62,808 bases of DNA from Bog-793 sp035625025. Its GTDB lineage: Bacteria; Actinomycetota; Acidimicrobiia; Acidimicrobiales; Bog-793. The DNA is taken from the NCBI GenBank assembly GCA_035625025.1, contig DASPQJ010000032.1:1-62808 (forward strand). Direction: 5' to 3'. Of this stretch, positions 51,653-60,983 are shown in pieces. Made by a program: the position numbers and the translations under genes. The notes under the pieces were generated by a model. The model saw nothing but the letters and a program-made list of their open reading frames with translations, had not been told where the DNA came from and did not search any database. Numbering within the stretch: the first letter of the stretch is position 1; every line of letters begins with the position of its first letter.

Positions 51653-53077
51653 TTAAATGTCGTAGTAGAGCATGAACTCCCAAGGGTGGGGACGAAGACG
51701 CACTGGGTCAATCTCCTTCACCCGTTTGAACTCCACCCAAGTCTCGATGAGGTCATCGGTGAAGACGCCTCCGTGCTTGAGGTACTCCTGGTCGGCTTCG
51801 AGGGCCTCGAGAGCCTCGTCGAGCGACGACGGGACCTGGGGAATCGCCGCCATCTCCTCCGGTGACAGTTCGAACAGGTCCTCATCGACCGGCGCTTGTG
51901 GTTCGACGCGGTTTGCCACACCGTCAAGACCGGCCATGAGCATCGCGGCAAAGGCAAGGTACGGATTGCAGGCGGGATCTGGGCATCGGAACTCGACGCG
52001 CTTGGCCTTCGGGCTCTTGGAGTAGAGCGGGATGCGACACGCCGCCGAGCGGTTCCTCTGGGAGTAAACGAGGTTCACAGGGGCCTCGTAACCAGGGACC
52101 AGTCGTCTGTAGGAGTTCGTCGTCGGCGCGGCGAACGCGCAAATCGACCGCGCGTGAGCGAGAAGCCCACCAATGTACCAACGACCCATGTCGGACAGTC
52201 CCGCGTACCCGGTCTCTGAGTAGAACAGCGGCACGCCTTTGCCCCAGAGGGATTGGTGCACGTGCATACCTGAACCGTTGTCCTGGAACAACGGTTTCGG
52301 CATGAAGGTCGCCGTGCACCCCGCGTGCTCGGCGACACTCTTGACGACGTACTTGTACATCATCAGCTTGTCCGCCATCGCGAGCAGAGTGTCAAAACGC
52401 ATGTCGATCTCAGCCTGACCGGCTGTTCCGACCTCGTGGTGCTGGACTTCGATTTCGATTCCGAGCTTCTCCATGGTCAGGATCATTTCCGAACGAAGAT
52501 CCTGAAAATGATCCATGGGTGGCACGGGGAAGTAACCCTCCTTATACCGGGGCTTGTAACCGAGATTGGGACCCTCGTCGCGCGCCGAGTTCCAGATCCC
52601 CTCGATCGAGTCCACTTGGTAAAAGGCTGAACGCTGGTCCTGGGAAAAACGGACGTCGTTGAAGATGAAGAATTCTGCCTCCGGTCCAAAACACGCTGTA
52701 TCAGCAATTCCCGTCGCCAGAAGGTATTTCTCCGCCTTCTGGGCAACATGGCGTGGGTCGCGGCTGTAGCTCTCACCGGTCACCGGGTCGTGAACGAAGC
52801 AGTTCACGATGAGTGTCTTGTGCTGACGGAAGGGGTCGATAACAGCCGTCGAAGGGTCTGGAAGCAAGATCATGTCCGACTCATGAATCTGCTGGAACCC
52901 CCGGATCGATGAGCCATCAAACCCATAGCCTTCGCTGAAACCATCTTCGGTGAACTGGCCGACCGGAATCGAGAAGTGCTGCATCAAGCCGGGAAGATCA
53001 CAGAACCTGAGATCAACGACCACAACACCTTCATCCGCCGCGTAACGGACGACCTCTGCGGGGCTGCGTTCTTGCAC
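51653..53077 (-). CDS. glnA: type I glutamine synthetase, adenylylation tyrosine replaced by Phe
   Basis: 474 residues, full length for GSI-beta. It makes glutamine from glutamate, ammonia and ATP as a cytoplasmic dodecamer. Signatures: F-D-G-S-S-I-R-G-F near 53, catalytic-site F-G-P-E-A-E-F-F, H-E-V-G-T-A-G-Q-A-E-I-D, N-G-S-G-M-H-V-H-Q-S, the N-R-S-A-A-C-R-I-P region and the C-terminal E-F-M-L-Y-Y-D-I. The adenylylation loop reads D-E-D-L-F-E-L-S-P-E-E where relatives have D-L-Y-E-L or N-L-Y-D-L, so the modified Tyr is Phe (codon ttc, complement of 51872-51874). GlnE-type control should not work on it. GTG 53077 follows gagagg. Confidence 0.93.
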   Translation of the reverse strand: MQERSPAEVVRYAADEGVVVVDLRFCDLPGLMQHFSIPVGQFTEDGFSEGYGFDGSSIRGFQQIHESDMILLPDPSTAVIDPFRQHKTLIVNCFVHDPVTGESYSRDPRHVAQKAEKYLLATGIADTACFGPEAEFFIFNDVRFSQDQRSAFYQVDSIEGIWNSARDEGPNLGYKPRYKEGYFPVPPMDHFQDLRSEMILTMEKLGIEIEVQHHEVGTAGQAEIDMRFDTLLAMADKLMMYKYVVKSVAEHAGCTATFMPKPLFQDNGSGMHVHQSLWGKGVPLFYSETGYAGLSDMGRWYIGGLLAHARSICAFAAPTTNSYRRLVPGYEAPVNLVYSQRNRSAACRIPLYSKSPKAKRVEFRCPDPACNPYLAFAAMLMAGLDGVANRVEPQAPVDEDLFELSPEEMAAIPQVPSSLDEALEALEADQEYLKHGGVFTDDLIETWVEFKRVKEIDPVRLRPHPWEFMLYYDI

Positions 53078-53604
53078 GTGGCCTCTCTTTCAGACGGTGC
53101 TTCGGAGAAATCCGAGATGACCTGCTGGAACGACCTGATCCTAGAAGAGACACCACGTCAAAGGCACCCGAAATCAGCAGTGACAGGGCTTTGTTCATCG
53201 AGTGTTCACAAAAAGCGTGGTTCGACTGGGCGAGTGACCCCAACTTCGCAAGAACCGGCGGAAGCCATTTATGCCATCTCAATCGCCTGTTCAAGTTCTT
53301 TGCTGAAGCCAGATACGGTCCCGCACTCCTCGGCTACGCACCAAGCTTCTGGTATGACTCCACCTTGAAGCGCCCTGGGTCCTGTGGCGACTCAACTCTC
53401 AGGATCCGACAGTTGGGTCGGCAGCGAGGGATCGACTTCGGGCAACGACGGCGTTTCATCGGGTCCCCCTGCCGACGTTGGCTCTGGTGTCAGCTAGTCC
53501 GCCGGGAAAACGGCCTCGGATCGTTAGGCTCACCCTGACCGGGCAGAACCAACAAGTGGATCTTGAGGTTCGCCGGAGACTCCGACGAGACCGTGAGGTG
53601 AAAA
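53078..53604. other. 527-bp divergent intergenic region, glnA promoter side
   Basis: No gene supported on either strand. It should contain the glnA promoter. A TTGACG element occurs on the minus strand near 53150, but no matching -10 at normal spacing, and I do not see a clear GlnR box. Confidence 0.35.
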
Positions 53605-54159
53605 ATGCGACGCAAGACCTTCGATATTCTCATCAGCCTTGGCGGCGTCGTAGTCGTCGTCGTGCTCGTAGTGGCGGGCGCGCTGCTGATGTGGGGCTAC
53701 AGCTTCACTTCCTCGAGCGTGCACAACCAACTTGCTCGCCAGGACATCCACTTCCCGACGAAGTCCAAGATCCCTCCAGCACAGCGGTCGTTCCTCCTCC
53801 AGTACGCCGGACAGCAGGTCCTCACCGGGCCACAGGCGAATGCGTACGCCCAGAAGATCGCTTCCGACATAAGCGGGTTGCCCTATGGTGGCGTCTACGC
53901 GAAGGTCAGCGCAGCTTCCATTGCCCACCCGAACAACACAAAGCTCGCAGCGGACGTCGAGATCGCCTTCAAGGCCTCGACCTTGGAGGGCCTGCTTCTT
54001 GAGGCCTATGCGTTCGGTACCTTCGGGACGATCGCCTTCTGGGCTGGGATCGCATCGTTCGCCCTTGCGGCCGTGATGCTCATCCTTGTCCTGTTCGGCT
54101 TCTATCACGCCAGGAAGACGCCACCCGATTTGGAACTCCTGCCGCTCAAGGAGCGTTAG
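53605..54159 (+). CDS. membrane protein with two spans, function unknown
   Basis: 184 residues. An N-terminal span (I-L-I-S-L-G-G-V-V-V-V-V-V-L-V-V-A-G, residues ~9-30) and a C-terminal span (near 140-168) flank an outside loop of about 100 residues that contains A-N-A-Y-A-Q-K-I-A-S-D-I and many small residues. Short charged tails lie inside the cell. It resembles actinobacterial proteins of unknown function found in this arrangement, often described as aromatic-ring-opening-linked or simply hypothetical; I assign no role. ATG 53605 follows gaggtg. It stands alone. Confidence 0.75.
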   Translation: MRRKTFDILISLGGVVVVVVLVVAGALLMWGYSFTSSSVHNQLARQDIHFPTKSKIPPAQRSFLLQYAGQQVLTGPQANAYAQKIASDISGLPYGGVYAKVSAASIAHPNNTKLAADVEIAFKASTLEGLLLEAYAFGTFGTIAFWAGIASFALAAVMLILVLFGFYHARKTPPDLELLPLKER

Positions 54160-54259
54160 TTCTTCACAGTGGTCGCCCTCCATTGGCGAGACGCCCACCT
54201 GAAGGCTGATCTGGATGCAACTGAACCTGTAATGCCACGGAACTGTCATCACAAGACAA

Positions 54260-54787
54260 ATGTGCGGCGATCCGCGCATTGAACGGTATCCAGAATGTCC
54301 GCCCGAACGAACAGCGCGGGGTCGCCCCGAGGTGCCTGCTCGAGACTGCCTGCAGACACTGCGATTGATTCGTGGTGTTCAAAGCTCCCTGCGGGACCTG
54401 CGCACCTGGCTGTCGAATTCGCCAGCCTCGGGCGACACGATGGTGTTATCAGTGGGGATGAGCGGACAACTCTCGAACCTCATTGTCCGGAAACGAGTTG
54501 AAAAACTCAATGCGCTGATCGGCGAGCAAGGATCCCGAGCCGAGGAGAATCCCAAGCTAGATCTGCGGAAACGTTAGTTCCAGCACCGCCTGAACGAAGA
54601 CGAGGTGAAGCAACTCCGCGATGCCTACCTGAGCGGTGATCCCGTCCGTCAGCTCGCGACTCGGTTCCGTGTCCTCCGCAGCACAGTCCTCAAGCACCTG
54701 GAACGAGCCGGCGTCGCCCGGCGAAGTCTTCAAACGTGGGTCCACGGTGCACACCTCGATCGGCGAAGGGGAGTTCTTCCCAGATAG
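54260..54787 (+). pseudogene. remnant of a recombinase/resolvase-type protein with HTH
   Basis: The end of the frame, H-R-L-N-E-D-E-V-K-Q-L-R-D-A-Y and D-P-V-R-Q-L-A-T-R-F-R-V-L-R-S-T-V-L-K-H-L-E-R-A-G-V-A-R-R, is the C-terminal helix-turn-helix of serine recombinases and related transposon resolvases. A TAG at 54575-54577 interrupts it, directly after an N-P-K-L-D-L-R-K-R stretch in the same frame. The part before that stop is less certain to belong. No catalytic resolvase domain is left. Together with the IS1595 fragment it is the only trace of mobile DNA in the window. Confidence 0.45.
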
Positions 54788-54879
54788 GCTGGTGAACAGG
54801 CTTCCGGTTCGTCCGGGGGTATGACGCGTACTCCAGCCACTTTCGTAGGCAGGCAGCTCACAGTCTGCAGACGACCGGC

Positions 54880-55893
54880 TCACCAGAGTCCGTAGTTGCT
54901 CATGTTGGCTTCCCGTACTGCGCTGACATAACCCGCGCGTTCGTAATCAGCCTCATCTGCGTCAGCCGGTACCGCGGCCAGGCCACGCAGCTCGCCAACC
55001 GTCGCAAATCCGTTGCGCTGCATCCAGTCCTCCAGCCCGTCGAGCAGGACTGTCGCGTACTTGAGGCCATGGCGCAAGAGCGCCGAGGCGGTCATCACGA
55101 CGTCCGCGCCAGCCATGAGGTACTTCGCCACGTCGACCGAAGTCTCGACGCCGGTGGTCGCCGCGAGGGAGGCGTGTACCCGTCCGTATAAGAGGGCAAT
55201 CCACGTGCGGGGCAAGCGGGCATCGGTTGGAGTGGAAAGACCCAACTGGGGCACGAAGGTGCGGGTGTCAAGGTCGATGTCGGGTTGCAGGAACCGGTTG
55301 AACAGCACCAACGCATCGGCGCCGGCCTCGTCGAGGCGCAGCGCCATCTCACCGGTCGAGCTGAAATGCGAACCAAGTTTGACGGCGACTGGCACGGTGA
55401 CGGCGTCCTTGACCCGCCTGAGCAAGTCGATGTGCCGCTCCTCGACCTCGCGACCGGAAATCCGAATGTTGCCCGGCAGGTAATAGATGTTCAACTCGAT
55501 CGCGGCAGCCCCAGCGTCCTGCATCGCTCGGGCGTAGTCGACCCAAACCCCCGGAGCGACGGCATTGAGGCTCCCCAGCACCGGGATGTCGACAGAGGAT
55601 GAGGCACGCTCGAGAACACTCAGGTAATGGCGCGGGTTCCCGGGCTCGTCTACATCGTCATCGGGCACGTGCAGGAACGGCTTGGCGAGACCCTCAGTGC
55701 TGGCGTCGACGAGTCGCACGTTCTCGTCAGCCTGCCGGTGCAGCTGCTCTTCGAAAAGTGAGTAGAGCACAACCGCTCCGACTCCGGCGTCAGCCAACCA
55801 GCGAACTCCCTGCGGAGTCCAGGAAAGTGGAGAGGCTGATGCAACGAGCGGGTTGCGCAGCTTCAGCCCCATGTACTGAGTCATGAGGTCCAT
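54880..55893 (-). CDS. dihydroorotate dehydrogenase-like (PyrD-related) flavoprotein
   Basis: 337 residues, TIM-barrel class I/1B-like: M-D-L-M-T-Q-Y-M-G-L-K-L-R-N-P-L-V-A-S-A, L-G-S-L-N-A-V near 105, A-I-E-L-N-I-Y-Y-L-P near 135, V-A-V-K-L-G near 168 and D-A-L-V-L-F-N-R-F. It lacks the F-x-x-K-T pattern of true DHODs at the start and matches the group usually annotated 'dihydroorotate dehydrogenase-like protein', often linked with pyruvate:ferredoxin oxidoreductase. No such gene is nearby, so the reaction is uncertain. ATG 55893 follows aaaggaac. Confidence 0.85.
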   Translation of the reverse strand: MDLMTQYMGLKLRNPLVASASPLSWTPQGVRWLADAGVGAVVLYSLFEEQLHRQADENVRLVDASTEGLAKPFLHVPDDDVDEPGNPRHYLSVLERASSSVDIPVLGSLNAVAPGVWVDYARAMQDAGAAAIELNIYYLPGNIRISGREVEERHIDLLRRVKDAVTVPVAVKLGSHFSSTGEMALRLDEAGADALVLFNRFLQPDIDLDTRTFVPQLGLSTPTDARLPRTWIALLYGRVHASLAATTGVETSVDVAKYLMAGADVVMTASALLRHGLKYATVLLDGLEDWMQRNGFATVGELRGLAAVPADADEADYERAGYVSAVREANMSNYGLW

Positions 55894-56275
55894 GAGTGTT
55901 CCTTTCGTGCGTCAGCACCAAAGCGCTACGCACCACGGGTCCCCAACTCCACGTAATCATCCCACTGTCGGACGACAAACTGCTGCTTATGCACGAGTTG
56001 CCCTCGCGACCGACAAGATGGCCAGCGACCCCGACGTCCATCCCATGGCGTTGCACTGAGCTTGTTCACTCATTCCCCAATCCCCTGCAACGCGACCTCG
56101 CGGTTGCAGTCAACCGCGACCCGAGGGGTTTGGACCGGCACGAATCGCCTGAGCACGCCGGTGACCTTGCTCTCGCGAGTTGGGCTATGAAAAGGAGCAT
56201 TCGCGCAGGCCACCCAGCGTCACAGAGCGATCACACGTGAAAGGGACATTCTGGGGACAGTGATCTCGGCAGCAG
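55894..56275. other. 382-bp intergenic region
   Basis: No gene seen between the PyrD-like gene and tRNA-Ala, both leftward. The open frame on the plus strand has no domain-like content. Confidence 0.4.
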
Positions 56276-56348
56276 TGGAGGTGAGCGGACTCGAACCGCC
56301 GACTTCCACGTTGCGAACGTGGCGCTCTACCAGCTGAGCTACACCCCC
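56276..56348 (-). tRNA. tRNA-Ala (anticodon CGC)
   Basis: 73 nt without encoded CCA. Acceptor GGGGGTG/CACCTCC contains the G3:U70 wobble pair, the identity element for alanine. D-arm GCTCAGCTGGTAGAGC, anticodon arm CCACG-TTCGCAA-CGTGG with anticodon CGC, T-arm GGCGG-TTCGAGT-CCGCT. All four stems pair. Confidence 0.95.
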
Positions 56349-56510
56349 AGGTCAACGGCCAGGAACGACCTGCAGGCCTGGAACCCGCCTGAGACTAGTC
56401 GTGCTCACCCGAACCTGGTCGGCGAACCAGACCGTCGCCTGGAAAGCCAGCCACGTTCCTGACGATTGACCGCTTCCCTCAACCGTCCACGCGGTCGATG
56501 GTTCGCCGCG

Positions 56511-57098
56511 CTAGGTGGGCTTGCCCGGAACCACGAGGCGCGGTAGTTGCGGTTCGCATGTCTGTGAGATAGCGACGAACCCTTCAACGCCTGCGACAGC
56601 CACGGGGCGCTCCTGTTGCGAGTCGATCCCATCGGCGGCGGTTGTGATCGTGACAATCTTTAGCGCGCGTTCAGCCGTCATCACTTCCGCCGCGGCGCAG
56701 CGGACGAGTAACGCGAGATACACGCCCGTGACCATCGCAAGCAAGACCGCCACGACCCAGAAGGCGCGCAGCGACGGCACCGCCCCGACGAGGAGCGTTG
56801 AACAGATCCCCGATCCGAGGAGAAGAAGCGTCTCCCGCCGACGGGTGCGTCGCGCTTCAATGCGCGTCTGAACTGCTCTTAACGCCGATGCCTGGGCCTC
56901 GTTCACCACGCGAGCTTCTTTCTCCGAACTCGGAAGCCGAGCGTTAAGACTCGTGAAGTTTGCGTGGGCACGCCCAAGAAGTTCTGTCTGATGACGGAAG
57001 CGCGCCACCGATGACACGAGTCGGTATTCAGAGAACTTCCGCACGGCGATCGGCAGGATGACAACCAGCCAGACGAGCACGAGGACGAGTACGACCAT
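56511..57098 (-). CDS. actinobacterial membrane protein of unknown function
   Basis: 195 residues. A first membrane span at residues 1-17 (L-V-L-V-L-V-W-L-V-V-I-L-P) is followed by a ~75-residue hydrophilic, partly coiled-coil segment (E-A-Q-A-S-A-L-R-A-V-Q-T-R-I-E-A-R-R). Two further spans near 95-130 (L-L-L-L-G-S-G-I-C-S-T and A-F-W-V-V-A-V-L-L-A-M-V-T-G) precede a soluble C-terminal tail. The outline matches small conserved actinobacterial proteins with no function, often near molybdenum-cofactor genes, as with moaC 120 bp upstream on the same strand. Confidence 0.72.
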   Translation of the reverse strand: MVVLVLVLVWLVVILPIAVRKFSEYRLVSSVARFRHQTELLGRAHANFTSLNARLPSSEKEARVVNEAQASALRAVQTRIEARRTRRRETLLLLGSGICSTLLVGAVPSLRAFWVVAVLLAMVTGVYLALLVRCAAAEVMTAERALKIVTITTAADGIDSQQERPVAVAGVEGFVAISQTCEPQLPRLVVPGKPT

Positions 57099-57218
57099 CC
57101 CGTTGCTTTCCTTTGCGTTGGCCGGTTCCTGTGGTCGACTCGACGCTAACGGACGGCGGTTTCGAAGTGGTGGACCTGACCGTCCACTCGCGCCGTGTCC
57201 GGGAGTTCGTGGTCGTGT

Positions 57219-57722
57219 TTAGACAGACGGCGACGTAGCTTCGCCGTCGGCATGACGCCAGACGCCCGACCGCCCGCCACTCTTCTCCCAAAGCTGCAAC
57301 TCGCCGATCGACATCGTTCGGTCCGAGGATTTGCACATGTCGTAGACGGTGAGAGCGGCAATCGCGCACGCAGCCATCGCTTCCATCTCGACTCCGGTGC
57401 GGTCGAACGCATCGACGCTCGCTTCGACCTCGACACAATCATCACCGATGGTGAAGTTGACAGACACCTGCCCGACGAGAACCGGATAGCAGTAGGGGAT
57501 GAGATCTGCGCTCCGCTTCGCCGCCTGAATGCCCGCGACGCGTGCCGCGCCGAGCACATCCCCCTTCGTGATGGCGTTCGTCGCGACCTTCGCTGTGGTC
57601 TCGGGAAGCATCGTGACCTTGCAGCGGGCCCGAGCTCGGCGATGCGTCGCGTCGCGCGGCGCAACGTCGCCCACTCTCGCCGGACCGAGCGGGTCGAGAC
57701 GTGCAAGGTCGCGTTCAGGCAT
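57219..57722 (-). CDS. moaC: cyclic pyranopterin monophosphate synthase
   Basis: 167 residues. MoaC converts 3',8-cyclo-GTP into cyclic pyranopterin monophosphate in molybdenum-cofactor synthesis. Motifs: R-D-A-T-H-R-R-A-R-A-R near 25, K-G-D-V-L-G-A-A-R-V-A-G-I-Q-A-A-K-R near 52, L-I-P-Y-C-Y-P, and A-F-D-R-T-G-V-E-M-E-A-M near 108, and C-terminal Y-D-M-C-K-S. ATG 57722 gives the usual N-terminal length. It is the only Mo-cofactor gene in the window. FmdB reads away divergently 155 bp upstream. Confidence 0.92.
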   Translation of the reverse strand: MPERDLARLDPLGPARVGDVAPRDATHRRARARCKVTMLPETTAKVATNAITKGDVLGAARVAGIQAAKRSADLIPYCYPVLVGQVSVNFTIGDDCVEVEASVDAFDRTGVEMEAMAACAIAALTVYDMCKSSDRTMSIGELQLWEKSGGRSGVWRHADGEATSPSV

Positions 57723-57876
57723 TTCGCCGAGTGTACGCAACACCCCTCGGCCACGTCGCACCGGGGCGACCGACGCGCCGCCGGCGCCCGGATCCGCCGA
57801 GCTCCCGATATGCTTGGCACTCGGACGCCTGGAGTGCCAAAGCCGGCCTCGGCGGACTTACCGGCGAAGGAACGCG

Positions 57877-58218
57877 ATGCCGACCTACGAGTACGTCTGC
57901 AAGAGCTGCGGCGACAGCTTCGAGGTCACGCGAGCGTTCACCGATTCGGCCCTCACGACCTGCACCGCGTGCGGCGGGCAGCTGCGAAAGGTCTACGGCT
58001 CGATCGGCATCGTTCTCAAGGGGGGCGGCTTCTACCGGACCGAGAACCGAACGAACCGCTCCGCGTCGTCGGCGTCGAACAACGGCTCCTCGGCCGACAA
58101 GACGGTGCCCGATTCGGCCGCGTCGGTCCCCGTCTCGAAAAAGGAAAGCCCGACGAAGGACTCCGACGGATCAACGTCGACCAGTTCAGTGACGGCGAAG
58201 CCCGCCGCCAAGTCCTGA
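57877..58218 (+). CDS. FmdB-family zinc-ribbon protein
   Basis: 113 residues. M-P-T-Y-E-Y-V-C-K-S-C-G and C-T-A-C-G-G form the CxxC...CxxC zinc ribbon in the first 35 residues, followed by F-Y-R-T-E-N. The tail is a low-complexity Ser/Lys/Thr/Ala stretch, as usual. The family was named for a gene linked to formamidase/amidase expression, and a regulatory role is suggested but not established. ATG 57877 is preceded by gaagga. It faces tldE, which ends 17 bp beyond its stop on the other strand. Confidence 0.9.
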   Translation: MPTYEYVCKSCGDSFEVTRAFTDSALTTCTACGGQLRKVYGSIGIVLKGGGFYRTENRTNRSASSASNNGSSADKTVPDSAASVPVSKKESPTKDSDGSTSTSSVTAKPAAKS

Positions 58219-58234
58219 ACGGGTAAAGAGTCCT

Positions 58235-59578
58235 TCAGCTCCCGCTCATCGCGACGTCGCCGATCGCGATCGTGACGCCGGCCGCGACGCCCGGCAGCCA
58301 TTCGACATCGCGGCCGACCATTTCGATACCCTCCAGTAGGCGTTGGATCGTCGAGGCAATCGTGATCTCCCTGACGGGCTGGGCGAGCTCGCCCCGCCGG
58401 ATCAACAGCCCTTCGGCTCCGACCGAGAAATCGCCGCTCACGGGGTTCACACCCGAATGGACCCCCGAGACGCCCTGGACGAAAAGCCCCTCGCCCACAG
58501 CGCTGATCACCCCAGCCTGATCGAGCTTGCCGGGAAGGAGACTGAGGGCCCGGGCGCCCACCCCGGGCGTGGACTTAAACCCGGCGCGCACTGCAGACGC
58601 CGTCGAAGTCGTCTGTGCGAGGCGCGCCGAGTACGTGTCATAAAGGAACGCAACGAGGCGACCCTCCTCGAAGAGAGGAATCGCGCGACAGGCGAGCCCC
58701 TCAGCGTCATAAAGGGACGCGCCGAAGGCGAGCTGATTCGTTGGGTCGTCGGCGAGCGTGATCGACGTGGCGGCTACCTGCTCGCCTAGCCGGCCCGCGA
58801 ACAGCGACCTCCCCTTGGCGACCTCCTCCCCCGACAGGATCCCCGCGAGCACCGCGAGGAGCGTCGCCGTCACCTCCCGGTCGAAAACCGCCGTGACACG
58901 GTCGCTTGCCGGCTTCTGCGCGCCAAGCATTCGGGTCGCACGCACGACCGCGTCGTGCGAAGCCTTGTCGATCTCGAGCTCGTCTGGTGAACGGCAAACG
59001 CTGTACCCCGCGCCCGTCTGGGTGTCGCTACCTTCGCCAGCGACTGCCGAAGCAACCAGGTAGCAGGTCGTGGCACGCGACGTCGCCACGATCCCTGTCG
59101 AGCTCGCAATGGCGGCCTCGCTCTGGTCGTCACCGTAGTCAGCGCTCACGACTTCGCGGATCCGCGGGTCGCCGGCGCGGACCTTCCGCTCGAGTTCGAG
59201 CGCCAACGCGATCTTCCTCTCTGTCGCCACCGCGCCGAGCGCGTCGGCCCACAATTCGAGCCGGGCCGGCGCGACGCCGTCTGGGCTCGCCAGTCCGACG
59301 TTTGCGTCCGGAGTCGCGAAGGAGGCATTGTCCCGAGCCTCCCCGAGTGTCTCCCGAGCGAGCCGCTCGTCAAGGTTGCCGACGTAGGCGAACCCCTGGC
59401 GTTCCTTCGCAATGACGCGGATGCCGACACCGGCCGACTCTGCCGACGAGAGCGACTCGATTTCGCCGTTGTAGGCACGCACCTCGGTCTCACGCTGCCA
59501 GGAGACGAAGGCCTCCACCTCCTCGCCGGACTGAGCCCATGAGACGATTCGTTGCGCCAGATCGAGCAGCTCAGCCAC
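58235..59578 (-). CDS. TldE/PmbA-type subunit of the TldD/TldE protease
   Basis: 447 residues. Family features: E-A-F-V-S-W-Q-R-E-T-E-V-R near 20, G-V-G-I-R-V-I-A near 52, the E-E-V-A-K-G-R-S-L-F segment and a C-terminal G-V-S-G-V-H-S-G-V-N-P-V-S-G-D-F-S-V-G-A-E-G, the usual PmbA/TldE end. TldE lacks the zinc site and works with TldD to process small modified peptides (microcin B17, CcdA in E. coli). The GTG start overlaps the tldD stop by 8 bp. No peptide precursor gene was found nearby, so the substrate is unknown. Confidence 0.88.
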   Translation of the reverse strand: MAELLDLAQRIVSWAQSGEEVEAFVSWQRETEVRAYNGEIESLSSAESAGVGIRVIAKERQGFAYVGNLDERLARETLGEARDNASFATPDANVGLASPDGVAPARLELWADALGAVATERKIALALELERKVRAGDPRIREVVSADYGDDQSEAAIASSTGIVATSRATTCYLVASAVAGEGSDTQTGAGYSVCRSPDELEIDKASHDAVVRATRMLGAQKPASDRVTAVFDREVTATLLAVLAGILSGEEVAKGRSLFAGRLGEQVAATSITLADDPTNQLAFGASLYDAEGLACRAIPLFEEGRLVAFLYDTYSARLAQTTSTASAVRAGFKSTPGVGARALSLLPGKLDQAGVISAVGEGLFVQGVSGVHSGVNPVSGDFSVGAEGLLIRRGELAQPVREITIASTIQRLLEGIEMVGRDVEWLPGVAAGVTIAIGDVAMSGS

Positions 59579-60983
59579 CGTCCGTCCCCCCGATCGTCAC
59601 CGCGGACACCCGCAGGGTCGGCTGGCCACTTCCGACGGGCACTGACTGGCCGTCCTTGCCGCAGATCCCGGGCGCCATCTCGAAGTCGCTGGCGATGGCA
59701 TCGATCTTCATGAGCACGTCGGGTCCGTTGCCGATCAAATTGGCGTCGCGCAACGGCTCGGTGATCCGACCGCCCTCGATGAGGTAGGCCTCGGTCATGC
59801 CGAAGACGAAGTCTCCCGTCGCCGTGTTCACCTGGCCTCCGCCGAGCTTGGCGACGTACACACCGAAGGGGGTCTGAGCGACGATCTCCTCGGGATCCTC
59901 GCTCCCGGCGAGAAGGAATGTGTTCGTCATGCGGACCATCGGCAGATGCTGGTAACTCTGACGACGTCCGTTGCCCGACGATTCCCGCCCGCCCTGGCGC
60001 GCCCGCAGGTAGTCCCACATGTACTCGGTGAGCACACCGTTCTCGATGAGCACGTTGCGACGTGCAGGTCGCCCTTCATCGTCGATCCTCGTGGTCCCCC
60101 AGCTCTCGCCGACGGTTCCATCGTCGACCAGGGTGACGAGTGGGCTCGCGACTTTCGCGCCGAGCCGGCCCCGGAACGCCGAGGCGTCCTTCATGACGTG
60201 ATCGGCCTCGAGGCCGTGGCCGCATGCTTCGTGGAACAGATAGCCCCCGGTGCCCCCCTTGATGACCACGGGGAACGCCCCCGACGGGGCCGGGCGGGCG
60301 GAGAGCTTCACCACAGCGCGCCGAGCGGCCACCTGGGCTGCCTCCTCCACGCTGAAGCGATCGAACAGCTCGAAGCCGATCGTGCGTGCGAGTACCTCGT
60401 AGCCGGTCTGGAGACCCGAATCCCCCGACGCGACGCACGAGACCCCGAAGCGCGTCCGTGTCTGGTCATCCGACACGTAGAGCCCGTCGGAGTTCGCGAT
60501 GACGATACGGCGTCTGCTGTCCCCGTAGCCGGCGGAGACCTGGACGATCGAGCCACTCGTCGAGCGGGCCTCGTCATCCGCGCGCGCGAGCAGCTCGACC
60601 TTCTTCGCCTTGTCGACGCCTTCGGGTGGGATCTCCACCCGGCCGACAGGATCGTTCCTACGTTCGGCGAGTGCGACTGCACGCACGCCTCCCCTCCCGG
60701 CATGCGCGACCGTCGCGGCAGTCTCGGCGGCACTGCGAAGTCCTTCGGATGACAGGTCGGCGGTGTACGCAAAACCCGTCGTCTCGCCGACGACGACCCT
60801 GATTCCGGCACCGCGGTCCCGGCCCGATGACAGCTCCTCGATGCGTCGGTCGTCGAACGAGATCCCTGTGGAACTCCGATCCTCGACGAACACCTCGGCG
60901 AACTCCCCGCCGCGGGCCAGCGCCGAGCCGAGCGCCGCCTCGATCGCATCGCCCTCGGCGAGCACGGGGTCCCTGTCGCCCAC
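59571..60983 (-). CDS. tldD: TldD-type zinc metalloprotease subunit
   Basis: 470 residues. The zinc motif H-E-A-C-G-H-G-L-E (HExxxH) is at about 255, with G-G-Y-L-F just ahead and S-G-N-G-R-R-Q-S-Y-Q-H-L-P-M-V-R-M-T-N-T near 345. The C-terminal block G-G-Q-V-N-T-A-T-G-D-F-V-F-G follows. It forms a heterodimer with TldE that opens and degrades unfolded or modified peptides. Two GTGs are possible after aaaggag: 60983 has the better spacing (9 bp), 60989 is only 3 bp away. Confidence 0.9.
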   Translation of the reverse strand: MGDRDPVLAEGDAIEAALGSALARGGEFAEVFVEDRSSTGISFDDRRIEELSSGRDRGAGIRVVVGETTGFAYTADLSSEGLRSAAETAATVAHAGRGGVRAVALAERRNDPVGRVEIPPEGVDKAKKVELLARADDEARSTSGSIVQVSAGYGDSRRRIVIANSDGLYVSDDQTRTRFGVSCVASGDSGLQTGYEVLARTIGFELFDRFSVEEAAQVAARRAVVKLSARPAPSGAFPVVIKGGTGGYLFHEACGHGLEADHVMKDASAFRGRLGAKVASPLVTLVDDGTVGESWGTTRIDDEGRPARRNVLIENGVLTEYMWDYLRARQGGRESSGNGRRQSYQHLPMVRMTNTFLLAGSEDPEEIVAQTPFGVYVAKLGGGQVNTATGDFVFGMTEAYLIEGGRITEPLRDANLIGNGPDVLMKIDAIASDFEMAPGICGKDGQSVPVGSGQPTLRVSAVTIGGTDGG

